This document shows positions 16,689 through 24,186 of a stretch of DNA of 62,584 nucleotides, piece after piece. The DNA is from an uncultured Verrucomicrobiales bacterium (GTDB lineage Bacteria; Verrucomicrobiota; Verrucomicrobiia; Verrucomicrobiales; Akkermansiaceae): the NCBI GenBank assembly GCA_937893015.1, contig CALBJX010000066.1:1-62584 (forward strand), read 5' to 3'. Position numbers and translations under genes: made by a program. Position 1 is the stretch's first letter, and every line of letters starts with the position of its first letter. Below the pieces are notes generated by a model that worked only from the letters and a program-made list of their open reading frames with translations, was not told the DNA's origin and ran no database searches.

Positions 16689-18911
16689 ATGACGAACACC
16701 CGCACACTCCTCCTGCTCGCCCTGAGCGTCGGCGGTCTGCTGACACCTGCCTCCGCGCAGTCCGGCATCGCCGCGGAAATCAACCGCGCCCCCGAGACGG
16801 CCTTCTCCCCTGCGGAATCCCACCCCTTCCTGCACCACGGGCTCTACCCCCGCTGGTCGGAGATGACGGGTGAACAGGCTGTCACGGACATCCGTCTCGG
16901 GCTGGAGCAGGCCCGGCAGCGCATGGCCGCCCTCTGCGCCGTGAAGGAAGCAGACATGTGCTTCGAGAACACCTTCGGCGCCTTCGAGCAGATGGGCGAG
17001 GACATGGATGCCGCCGACACCCTGCTCTACCACATCTCCTCCGTGAACGACAGCCCCGCCATCCGCAAGGCGCAGGACACGCTCATGCCGGAAATCAGCG
17101 CCTTTGAGTCCTCCGTCACCGCCAACGAGGCCCTGTGGAACGTGCTCAAAACCGCCGCTGCCCAGCCGTGGGTGAAGGAACTCTCTGCGGAGAAGCAGCG
17201 CTTCGTGCAGCAGGTCTGCGACAGCTTCCGCGACAGCGGTGCCGACCTGCCGGCTGACAAGAAGGCCCGCAAGGCTGAGATTCAGCAGGAGATGATGCAG
17301 CTCACCCGCCGCTTCGGGCAGAACGTGCTGGACTCCACCAACGCGTGGGAGCTCCGCATCGATGACCCCGCCAAGCTCGCAGGCATGTCCGAGGACTGGA
17401 TGACGCAGGCCGCGGAAAAGGCCGAAGCGAAGGGCTACGGCTCCGCCACCGCCCCCGAATGGCTCATCACCCTGGACGCCACCAGCGTGCTGGACGTGCT
17501 GCGCCGCTGCGATTGCGCCGAGACCCGCCGCCTCTGCTGGGAGGGGCGCAACACCGTCGGCAAGGGCGAGACGTATGACAATGCCGCCATCATCGCCCGC
17601 GTCATCGAGCTGCGCGCCGAGTTGGCGCACCTGCTGGGCTTCGGTTCCTATGCCGACCTCGTGTCCGCCCGCCGCATGGTGAACAGCGAGGCCAAGGCCC
17701 GCGCCTTCGTGGACGGCATGATGAACAAGATTCTCCCCGCCTACAAGCGCGAATGTGATGAGCTGCTGGCCTTTGCCTCCGCGGAGAAGGGGGAGACGCT
17801 CACTGCCATGGACCCGTGGGACATCGCATACTACATGCGCAAGCTCTCCGAAAAATCCTACAACCTCGACCCCGAGGAGCTGCGCCCCTACCAGAGCTGC
17901 GACAAGGTGCTCAAGGGGATGTTCGCCACCTTCAGCCACCTCTACAACATCTCCTATGAGGAGGTGCCGACCATGTGCCTGAACCCCGGCGATTCCCTGC
18001 CCGAGGGCAAGGCGGAAGTCTGGCACCCCTCCGTGCGCCTCTTCAAGGTGACGGACAACAAGACGGGCACCCACCTCGGCTCCTTCTACCTCGACCCCTT
18101 CCCCCGCGCCAGCAAACGCGCCGGCGCATGGGTGCTGCCGCTGGGCTACGGCGAGCCCAAACAGGGCGACAAGCCCCACGCCCCGCACCTCGCCACCCTC
18201 TGCGGCAACCTCTCCGCCCCCGTGGGCGAGAAACCCGCCCTCTTCTCCCACTACGATGTGGAGACGCTCTACCACGAGTTCGGCCACATGATGCACTGCA
18301 TGCTGGGCGACACGGAGCTGCGCTCCCACATGGGCACCTCCGTGGCGTGGGACTTTGTGGAGCTGCCCAGCCAGATGAACGAGAACTGGACGTGGGAGCC
18401 CGAGTCCATGTCCCTCTACACCCGCCATTGGGAGACGGATGAGCCCATGCCCGCAGAGCTGATGAAGAAGCTCATTGCGAGCCGCTTCTTCATGCCCGCG
18501 ACGGACAACATGAACCAGCTCACCATCGCCAAGCTGGACCTCGAAATTCACACGAATTACGACAAACTCTTTGCCGGTCGCGATTTGGATGACGCCACCT
18601 TCGAGCTGCTGAAGCCCTGGCGCATGCCGATGACCACACACGGCTCCTCCGTCATGCGCAGTCTCACGCACTGCATCAACGGCGGCTACTCTGCGGGCTA
18701 CTACAGCTACAAGTGGGCCGAGGTGCTGCAGGCGGATGCCTTCACGCGCTTCAAGGCAGAGGGTATCATGAACCCCGCGACGGGTGCCGCCTACCGCGAG
18801 GCCGTGCTCTCCAAGGGCGACAGCAAGCCCGCCGAGGAGGTCTTCCGCGACTTCGTGGGACGCGAGCCCAACCCCGATGCGCTTTTGCAGGAGCAGGGGC
18901 TCATGAAGTGA
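16689..18911 (+). CDS. Secreted M3-family zinc oligopeptidase
   Basis: The 740-residue protein is a thimet-type (M3) metallopeptidase related to PrlC/Dcp, which cut short peptides. It has a signal peptide (MTNTRTLLLLALSVGGLLTPASAQ), so it should work in the periplasm, unlike cytoplasmic PrlC. The zinc site YHEFGHMMH lies near residues 528-536, with the downstream glutamate in SQMNENWTWEPE. C-terminal HCINGGYSAGYYSYKWAEVL is typical of the family and supplies substrate-binding His and Tyr. It lies 29 bp after the AMP-ligase gene and is followed by a strong terminator. The ATG at 16689 is fixed by the signal peptide. Confidence 0.92.
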   Translation: MTNTRTLLLLALSVGGLLTPASAQSGIAAEINRAPETAFSPAESHPFLHHGLYPRWSEMTGEQAVTDIRLGLEQARQRMAALCAVKEADMCFENTFGAFEQMGEDMDAADTLLYHISSVNDSPAIRKAQDTLMPEISAFESSVTANEALWNVLKTAAAQPWVKELSAEKQRFVQQVCDSFRDSGADLPADKKARKAEIQQEMMQLTRRFGQNVLDSTNAWELRIDDPAKLAGMSEDWMTQAAEKAEAKGYGSATAPEWLITLDATSVLDVLRRCDCAETRRLCWEGRNTVGKGETYDNAAIIARVIELRAELAHLLGFGSYADLVSARRMVNSEAKARAFVDGMMNKILPAYKRECDELLAFASAEKGETLTAMDPWDIAYYMRKLSEKSYNLDPEELRPYQSCDKVLKGMFATFSHLYNISYEEVPTMCLNPGDSLPEGKAEVWHPSVRLFKVTDNKTGTHLGSFYLDPFPRASKRAGAWVLPLGYGEPKQGDKPHAPHLATLCGNLSAPVGEKPALFSHYDVETLYHEFGHMMHCMLGDTELRSHMGTSVAWDFVELPSQMNENWTWEPESMSLYTRHWETDEPMPAELMKKLIASRFFMPATDNMNQLTIAKLDLEIHTNYDKLFAGRDLDDATFELLKPWRMPMTTHGSSVMRSLTHCINGGYSAGYYSYKWAEVLQADAFTRFKAEGIMNPATGAAYREAVLSKGDSKPAEEVFRDFVGREPNPDALLQEQGLMK

Positions 18912-18954
18912 CGGACACCCCCCAACACGGGCGCAACTGCGCCGCGAGATAAAG

Positions 18955-18988
18955 AAAGCGGTCCGGCGCAAGGCGCCGGACCGCTTTT
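18955..18988. terminator. Bidirectional terminator between the M3 peptidase and hpf
   Basis: AAAGCGGTCCGGCG and CGCCGGACCGCTTT form a 14-bp stem with a small loop. It has a T-run on the plus strand and an equivalent one on the minus strand. It serves both convergent genes. Confidence 0.9.
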
Positions 18989-19018
18989 TGTCAGAGGTTT
19001 TTGGTAAAGAAGGGCTGT

Positions 19019-19615
19019 TTATGCCTTAATTTCGCTGCCGAGCTCGATGATGGAGTACTCGCCGGGGCTGAGACGATACACAATCTGCAGCACGTTGCGG
19101 CGAGCGTTGCGATACAGCACGAAGGGCTTGCCGGAGATTTCCAGCTCCATGATGGCATCCTCCTTGTACATGGTGCGCAGGTCGTAGCCTTCGCGGGAGA
19201 TGCGGACGGGCTTGGGATCGTCGGCTTCGGTATCGACATCGTAGTCGAGCACTTCCTCCTCGTACACGGATTCCGTCAGCTTGCGGATGCTCTGCGAGCG
19301 GTGCGGGCGGAAGTGCTTCATAAGGCGGGTCTTATGCTTGCGCATGCGGCGCATGATCTTCGTCACCGTTTCATCGATGGCGGCGTAGAGGTCGGCGGAG
19401 GTTGTGGTGGCCTGGATGGTGATATGGTCGGCACAGAACAGGACGATTTCAGCCATCTGGCGGTCCTTCTGCACGTCTACCACCACGCGCGCTTCCACAA
19501 TCTTGGGATAGTCGATATGGATGGCCTGAATCTTCTTGACGGCGAACTCGCGGATCGCGTCAGTCACTTCGATGTGGCGGCCGGTAACGGTGATGTTGGT
19601 TTCTTCATTCGACAT
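19019..19615 (-). CDS. hpf: Ribosome hibernation promoting factor, long form
   Basis: The 198-residue protein is a long HPF, which pairs 70S ribosomes into inactive 100S dimers. Residues 6-105 form the S30AE domain (NITVTGRHIEVTDAIREFAVKK... then ADLYAAIDETVTKIMRRMRK). A charged linker follows. Residues 135-195 form the dimerisation domain (PVRISREGYDLRTMYKEDAI then FVLYRNARRNVLQIVYRL). AGAGG-like sequence (AAAGAGG) stands about 8 nt before the ATG, one of the few Shine-Dalgarno matches in the window. The promoter at 19693-19721 gives a leader of about 70 nt. Confidence 0.95.
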   Translation of the reverse strand: MSNEETNITVTGRHIEVTDAIREFAVKKIQAIHIDYPKIVEARVVVDVQKDRQMAEIVLFCADHITIQATTTSADLYAAIDETVTKIMRRMRKHKTRLMKHFRPHRSQSIRKLTESVYEEEVLDYDVDTEADDPKPVRISREGYDLRTMYKEDAIMELEISGKPFVLYRNARRNVLQIVYRLSPGEYSIIELGSEIKA

Positions 19616-19692
19616 AATGTGTACCTCTTTCTATGGTTGTTTTGGTGTCACGCAACAAGGGTGAAATAAGAAAAAACCCTTTTGCAATAGTC

Positions 19693-19721
19693 ATCATAGG
19701 CGGTGCGGAAAGAATATGCAA
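19693..19721 (-). promoter_or_regulatory. Promoter of hpf
   Basis: Minus strand: TTGCAT, 17 bp, TATGAT. The -10 box ends 77 nt before the ATG. Confidence 0.7.
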
Positions 19722-19773
19722 GAAAAAAAGGAGAGGAAAATGATTAAATTTTCCGAAAGTTTTTCAGGGTGCC

Positions 19774-19804
19774 AAAAAGGCGGTGCAGCCGCATGCTGCA
19801 CCGC
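19774..19804 (-). terminator. Terminator of the DUF3472 gene
   Basis: GGCGGTGCAGC and GCTGCACCGCC pair around CGCAT (plus-strand reading). On the minus strand five T follow. Confidence 0.88.
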
Positions 19805-19829
19805 CCTTGCGATAAAGATGTTACGCTGA

Positions 19830-20816
19830 TCAGTCCTCGTCATCCCAACGCGTCTCCACATAGGGCTCCTGCTCCAGCACGGGCAGCAGGGGGGCATCCA
19901 CGAGCTTCTGCACCTCGGGGTCAATGGCGACGGGGGCGGGCTGCTGCGGCAGCTCGTGCTCCTCAAACACGCGGAAGGCGGGGTTTTCCTCGATGGCTCC
20001 GCCCGTGGCGAGGGAGAAGTAGCCGCGCTCGGGGTTGAAGCGGCAGTTGATGTTCATGTTGGGGTTGGCATCCTTCGTCATGCGGAAGAGGGTGGCGGGC
20101 TTCCACTCACCATTCACATAGCGCAGGGCGGGGCCGAAGGTGGCGCGGCGCTCATGGTTGCGGGATTCGCCGTTGCGGCGGAAATCCTCCACAAAGCCGC
20201 AGCCGCCGCCGAGACCGCGGCGCAGCGCCTGCACGCGCCAGCTGCTCATGAGCTCCCAGCGATTCGTTTCGGGGTCGAAGATGTAACCCGAAATCTGCCT
20301 GAAATCCTCGCCGTCCTGCTTCTCGACCACGAGGGTGCGGATGACGTCGCCCTCCTTCCAATCAAAGAGGCGCATGGACTTGCCGCCCGTGCCTTCGCCG
20401 CCGAAGCGGTCCGTCATCACCTTGTCGCCGCGTTGGATGAGCTTGGCGCGCTCGCTCTCGGGGGCGGCGTGGGGGTTGTCGCCGCTATCCTTGGCATCCC
20501 ACACGGAGAAGATGGCCACGCGCACGGGCTTGCCGTCCTTGTAGAAGCCCGTGAGCTGCTGAATGCCGATGTAGCCCGTCGTAAAATTGTTGCAGGCAAA
20601 GTAGGTACCGGGGGCGCTCTTTTCCACCACCATTTCCTGATAAGCGGCGGTGTGGGCGTCCTCGCGGGGGCCGTAGTTGAGGTGCACGCTCGTGCACTCA
20701 TTCTTGGCCATGTTTTCCGGCAGCCAGAAATCGCTGTCGCGGTCGGCCTGCGCCTGCGGAGCCGCGAAGAGCACCGCCGCCGTCAGACCCGTCAGCAGAG
20801 AGAGTGTTGCTTTCAT
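19830..20816 (-). CDS. Exported DUF3472-domain protein
   Basis: The 328-residue product has a signal peptide (MKATLSLLTGLTAAVLFAAPQAQA). Residues 35-240 resemble DUF3472: HLNYGPREDAHTAAYQEMVV, then GTYFACNNFTTGYIGIQQL, then VAIFSVWDAKDSGDNP, and later the YIFDPETNRWELMSSWRV strands. DUF3472 proteins are secreted beta-sandwich proteins, possibly carbohydrate-binding. The end of the mature protein is acidic. ATG at 20816 is chosen because it begins a canonical signal peptide and stands 8 nt after a good -10 box. It is a single gene with its own terminator. Confidence 0.82.
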   Translation of the reverse strand: MKATLSLLTGLTAAVLFAAPQAQADRDSDFWLPENMAKNECTSVHLNYGPREDAHTAAYQEMVVEKSAPGTYFACNNFTTGYIGIQQLTGFYKDGKPVRVAIFSVWDAKDSGDNPHAAPESERAKLIQRGDKVMTDRFGGEGTGGKSMRLFDWKEGDVIRTLVVEKQDGEDFRQISGYIFDPETNRWELMSSWRVQALRRGLGGGCGFVEDFRRNGESRNHERRATFGPALRYVNGEWKPATLFRMTKDANPNMNINCRFNPERGYFSLATGGAIEENPAFRVFEEHELPQQPAPVAIDPEVQKLVDAPLLPVLEQEPYVETRWDDED

Positions 20817-20824
20817 CGCGGGGG

Positions 20825-20853
20825 ATGATAACACAAATACTTGCACCTTTCAA
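20825..20853 (-). promoter_or_regulatory. Leaderless-type promoter of the DUF3472 gene
   Basis: Minus strand: TTGAAA, 17 bp, TATCAT, then 8 nt to the ATG at 20816. Confidence 0.75.
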
Positions 20854-20900
20854 GCATAAAGGCAAGATGCGCTTTTCCGCGACATCCCTTCTTTTTAGGC

Positions 20901-20929
20901 TTGCCAGAAGGCGTTTGGTGTTGTAATAT
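20901..20929 (+). promoter_or_regulatory. Promoter of rpoZ
   Basis: TTGCCA, 17 bp, TAATAT. The ATG lies 43 nt after the -10 box, a normal leader. Confidence 0.8.
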
Positions 20930-20972
20930 AACGCACCCGAACACGGGAGTCATATCCTTTTATCATCCTGCC

Positions 20973-21290
20973 ATGAACGTCGAACTCATCGAAAAGGCCG
21001 CAGAAATCGTCGGCGACAACCAGCTGCTCGTCAACATTGTGTCCAAGCGCGTGCAGCAGCTCAACCACGGCTCTGATCCCTTTGTGCCCACCACGCCCGA
21101 AATGCAGTGCGGCGACATCGCCCTCACCGAGATTATCGAGGGCAAGATTCAGTGGCATGAGATGACGGCGGACGAGCTCGCCGCCGCTCAGGAAGTCACC
21201 ATCGAGGACCCCTTCGCCGAGCTGGCTAAGGAAGCCGCCGCGGTGCCCGCCATGGATGAGCCCGTGCTCACCGTGGCTCCCGAGCTGTAA
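20973..21290 (+). CDS. rpoZ: DNA-directed RNA polymerase omega subunit (probable)
   Basis: The 105-residue product resembles omega, the small RNA-polymerase subunit that helps fold beta prime. Residues 1-62 match its pattern: LIEKAAEIVGDNQLLVNIVS, KRVQQLNHGSDPFVP and DIALTEIIEGKIQW, the last being the conserved A-L-x-E-I-x-x-G-K-I helix. The remaining 40 residues are acidic and low in complexity. It sits just before smpB, separated by a terminator. The identification rests on short motifs, so it is probable rather than certain. Confidence 0.8.
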   Translation: MNVELIEKAAEIVGDNQLLVNIVSKRVQQLNHGSDPFVPTTPEMQCGDIALTEIIEGKIQWHEMTADELAAAQEVTIEDPFAELAKEAAAVPAMDEPVLTVAPEL

Positions 21291-21318
21291 CACAGGCGAG
21301 AGCACCGAAAAACCTTTC

Positions 21319-21359
21319 GTGACCCGGCAGCCCGAAAGGCGATGTCGGGTCGCTTTTTT
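21319..21359 (+). terminator. rpoZ terminator
   Basis: GACCCG and CGGGTC form an outer stem around a small inner GCC/GGC hairpin, followed by GCTTTTTT. Confidence 0.7.
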
Positions 21360-21395
21360 CCGAAACAACTACCCTACCCCCCCTGAACACACGCC

Positions 21396-21881
21396 ATGGC
21401 CAAGAAACCTCAACCCAAGAGCAACCAGATTGCCGCCAACAAGAAAGCCGGCCGGGATTACGAAATCCTCGGCAAGTACGAGTGCGGCATGGAGTTGCGC
21501 GGCACGGAGGTGAAATCCATCCGCGAAGGCCGCGTGAATGTGGCGGATGCCTTCGCCCGCGTGGAGAAGGGGCAGGTCTTTCTCTACGGCTGCGATGTGC
21601 AGCCCTGGGAGACCGCGGGCAAATGGTTCCAGCACGAGGCGAAGCGCCCCCGCCGCCTGCTGATGCATAAAAAAGAGATTCTCAAGCTGGAGATTCAGCA
21701 GGCGCAGAAAGGCTTTGCGCTGCCCCTGCTGCGCCTCTACTGGAAGAACGGCAAGGTGAAGGCGGAAATCGGCATGGGACGCGGCAAGACCCACCGCGAC
21801 CAGCGCTACGACCTGAAGGCCCGCGTCGAAATGCGCGAAGCCCAGCGCGAAGTGCGGCGGTTTAATGCGATGCGCTTCTAA
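21396..21881 (+). CDS. smpB: SsrA-binding protein SmpB
   Basis: The 161-residue protein binds tmRNA and loads it on stalled ribosomes. It has the lysine-rich start, ANKKAGRDYEILGKYECGME near residues 14-33, LRGTEVKSIREGRVNVADAF near 34-53, LYGCDVQPWE, RPRRLLMHKKEI, and the C-terminal basic tail GRGKTHRDQRYDLKAR that enters the decoding centre. The length is normal. The dispersed repeat at 21882-22078 begins directly after its stop codon. I did not recognise the tmRNA gene nearby. Confidence 0.97.
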   Translation: MAKKPQPKSNQIAANKKAGRDYEILGKYECGMELRGTEVKSIREGRVNVADAFARVEKGQVFLYGCDVQPWETAGKWFQHEAKRPRRLLMHKKEILKLEIQQAQKGFALPLLRLYWKNGKVKAEIGMGRGKTHRDQRYDLKARVEMREAQREVRRFNAMRF

Positions 21882-22078
21882 ATGTACGAGGTACGATGTA
21901 CGATGTACGAAGTGAGAATTCGGCGCAGCTGCGCTGCGCGGGGATGAACGCAACGCAAAGCGTCTGCGACAGTTTCCGATATATAGTCTCCGCGTGCGCT
22001 CTGCGTTGCGTCTTTTTCCTGCGGCGCAGCCGCACTATTTTTGACTTCGTACATCGTACATCGTACATCGTACATTCC
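21882..22078. repeat. Second complete palindromic element of the TACGATG family
   Basis: It begins at the base after the smpB stop codon with ATGTACGAGGTACGATG and ends with the inverted CATCGTACATCGTACATT. Inside is a second inverted pair (ACGCAACGCAAAGCG near 21948 and GCTCTGCGTTGCGT near 22000) plus GCGCAGCTGCGC and GCGGCGCAGCCGC. The layout equals that of 2199-2432, but the central sequence differs and the GACAAAT hairpin is missing. Confidence 0.85.
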
Positions 22079-22089
22079 GCCTTCTGACC

Positions 22090-23478
22090 ATGTCTCGTGA
22101 TGCCAAATTGATTGCGTTGGAGCAGCGGCCCGTGGGGCGGTTGTTGGCGGAATACTCGCTGCCCGCCGTCATCGGCATGGCGGCCATGTCCGTCTACAAC
22201 ATCGTCGATGCCGTCTACATCGGGCAGTTTTGCGGGGCCTATGCCATTGCCGCCATGGCGCTGGTGTTCCCCATCATGAACCTCACGATTGCCTTCGGCA
22301 CGCTCATCGGCCTCGGCAGCGCGGCGACGGCCTCCATCGCCCTCGGGCAGCAGGATTTTAACCGCGCCTTCCGCGTGCTGGGGCATTGTGTGATGCTGGG
22401 GCTCATCGGCGGTGTCATCATCGGCTGGCTGCCCCTGCTGTGGATGGAGCCGCTTCTTCGCCTCTTCGGTGCCACGGATACCACCCTGCAACCCGCGGCG
22501 GATTTCATGCTGGTCATCATGCTGAGTTTCCCGCTGAGCAGCAGTTTCATGAACCTCAACCACCTGATGCGCGCCAGCGGCTACCCCGGCAAGGCCATGG
22601 TGAGCCTGCTCATCTCCATGGTGGTGAATATCGCGGGGGCGCATGTCTTCATCTACATGCTCGGCTGGGGCATGATCGGGGCGGGCCTCGCCACCGTCGT
22701 CGCGCAGTTCGTGGGCATCCTGTGGGTGCTGCATCATTTCCTGAAGCGCGGCAGCGTGCTGCACTTCTGCCGGGGCATCTACAAGCTCTGCGGCCCCATC
22801 ACCCGCCGCATCATGACGGTGGGCCTGCCGCCCTGTCTGCTCAATGTCGCGGGCTGTCTGGTGGTCGTGCTCTTCAACCAACTGCTGCTGCGCTACGAGG
22901 GCGAGATGGGCGTGGGCGCCTTCGGCATTATCAACCGCATCGTGTTCCTCTTTGTGATGGTGGTGCTCGGCATCACGCAGGGCATGCAGCCCATTGCGGG
23001 CTACAACCTGGGGCTCGGCAACTACCGCCGCGTGAAACACGTGCTCTACTGCGCCATGGCGGCGGGCACGGTCGTAACCTTCCTCGGCTGGCTCGCGTTG
23101 CAACTCTGCCCGGAGTTCATCGTCAGCTTCTTCGCCCGCGAGTCGGATGCGGAATCCGCCCGCCTCATCGAGCTCGCGACGGAGGGGGTGCGCTTGCTCA
23201 CGATTGCCTTCCCGCTTGTGGGCTCACAGATTGTCATCGGCAATTTTTTCCAGGCCATCGGGCGGCCCGCGATGAGCATTTTCCTGAATCTCACGCGCCA
23301 GTTCCTGCTGCTCATCCCCGCGCTGCTGATTCTGCCCTCCTTCTTCGGCGGGCGGGGCATCTGGCTGGCGCAGGGCGTGGCGGACACGCTCTCCGCCGCC
23401 GTCGGCTTCGCCGTGCTCTACCTCTTCCTCACCCGCGTGTTCCGCAAACACCACCATTTTACAACCGAAAACACCTGA
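22090..23478 (+). CDS. MATE family multidrug/Na+ efflux protein
   Basis: The 462-residue protein has twelve hydrophobic segments in two similar halves, as in MATE exporters that swap cations for drugs or metabolites. Family marks include MSVYNIVDAVYIGQ (near 33-46), ALVFPIMNLTIAFGTLIGLG, the second-half GIINRIVFLFVMVVLGITQG and MQPIAGYNLGLGNYRRVK. The layout is closest to the NorM/MepA/DinF type. It is followed four bases later by rdgB, so both are probably co-transcribed. The substrate is not predictable. Confidence 0.92.
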   Translation: MSRDAKLIALEQRPVGRLLAEYSLPAVIGMAAMSVYNIVDAVYIGQFCGAYAIAAMALVFPIMNLTIAFGTLIGLGSAATASIALGQQDFNRAFRVLGHCVMLGLIGGVIIGWLPLLWMEPLLRLFGATDTTLQPAADFMLVIMLSFPLSSSFMNLNHLMRASGYPGKAMVSLLISMVVNIAGAHVFIYMLGWGMIGAGLATVVAQFVGILWVLHHFLKRGSVLHFCRGIYKLCGPITRRIMTVGLPPCLLNVAGCLVVVLFNQLLLRYEGEMGVGAFGIINRIVFLFVMVVLGITQGMQPIAGYNLGLGNYRRVKHVLYCAMAAGTVVTFLGWLALQLCPEFIVSFFARESDAESARLIELATEGVRLLTIAFPLVGSQIVIGNFFQAIGRPAMSIFLNLTRQFLLLIPALLILPSFFGGRGIWLAQGVADTLSAAVGFAVLYLFLTRVFRKHHHFTTENT

Positions 23479-23482
23479 TTCC

Positions 23483-24088
23483 ATGAAAAAAATCCCTCTC
23501 GTCATCGCCACCGGCAACGCCCACAAAGCCAAGGAAATCGCCGCCATCCTGCCCGAGTGGTGCGAGGTACACACGCTGAAAGAATACCCCGATGCCCCCG
23601 AGGCCGAGGAGACGGGCCGCACCTTCGCTGAAAACGCCAAGCAGAAGGCCGAATGCCTCTCCGCCTACCTGCCGGACGCTCTCGTGATTGCCGATGACTC
23701 CGGCCTCTGCGTGGATGCCCTCAACGGCTACCCCGGCGTCATCTCCGCGCGCTACGCGGGCGAACACGGCGACGACATGGGCAACAACCGCAAACTGCTC
23801 CGCGAGCTCGCCGCCATGCCCGGTGAACAGCCCCACACCGCCCGCTTCGTCTGCGTCATCAGCCTCGCGCGGGGCGGCCATGAAATCGGCTCCTTCCCCG
23901 GCGTGGTGGAGGGCACCATCACCCTGAACCCGCGCGGCATGAACGGCTTCGGGTATGACCCCCTGTTCGTGCCCACGGGCTACACCTGCACCACCGCCGA
24001 GATGCGCCCGCAGGACAAGGACGCCATCTCCCACCGCGGCCGCGCCCTCGCGGGCCTGACGGCCTTCCTGCAGCAGATGGCACACTGA
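23483..24088 (+). CDS. rdgB: XTP/dITP diphosphatase (Ham1/RdgB)
   Basis: The 201-residue enzyme removes non-canonical purine triphosphates before they enter DNA. It has VIATGNAHKAKEIAAIL near residues 7-23, TFAENAKQKAE, the catalytic VIADDSGLCVDALNGYPGV near 68-86, RYAGEHGDDMGNNRKLL, MNGFGYDPLFVP and the closing ISHRGRAL. All belong to the Ham1 family. The length is normal. It follows the MATE gene by four bases. Confidence 0.97.
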   Translation: MKKIPLVIATGNAHKAKEIAAILPEWCEVHTLKEYPDAPEAEETGRTFAENAKQKAECLSAYLPDALVIADDSGLCVDALNGYPGVISARYAGEHGDDMGNNRKLLRELAAMPGEQPHTARFVCVISLARGGHEIGSFPGVVEGTITLNPRGMNGFGYDPLFVPTGYTCTTAEMRPQDKDAISHRGRALAGLTAFLQQMAH

Positions 24089-24143
24089 GGCAGCCATCCC
24101 GCGCCCCGGTCAGGGAAGCTCACCTGTCGTGAGCCGTTTATTC

Positions 24144-24172
24144 TTGCGAATCCACCGCCCATAGGGTATGTT
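24144..24172 (+). promoter_or_regulatory. Promoter of the TMEM43-like gene
   Basis: TTGCGA, 17 bp, TATGTT. The ATG at 24187 is 14 nt downstream, with TAGGAG in between as a possible Shine-Dalgarno sequence at the extreme 5' end. Confidence 0.6.
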
Positions 24173-24186
24173 AGGAGCATTCGCTG

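Noticed and set aside
21882..22089. A tmRNA gene next to smpB
   Set aside because: The 200-bp gap is filled by the repeat element and has no alanyl-tRNA-like ends or tag reading frame.
21862..23103. A 413-codon open frame antisense to the MATE gene
   Set aside because: It runs through the palindromic element and shows the His/Asp/Glu-rich shadow composition.
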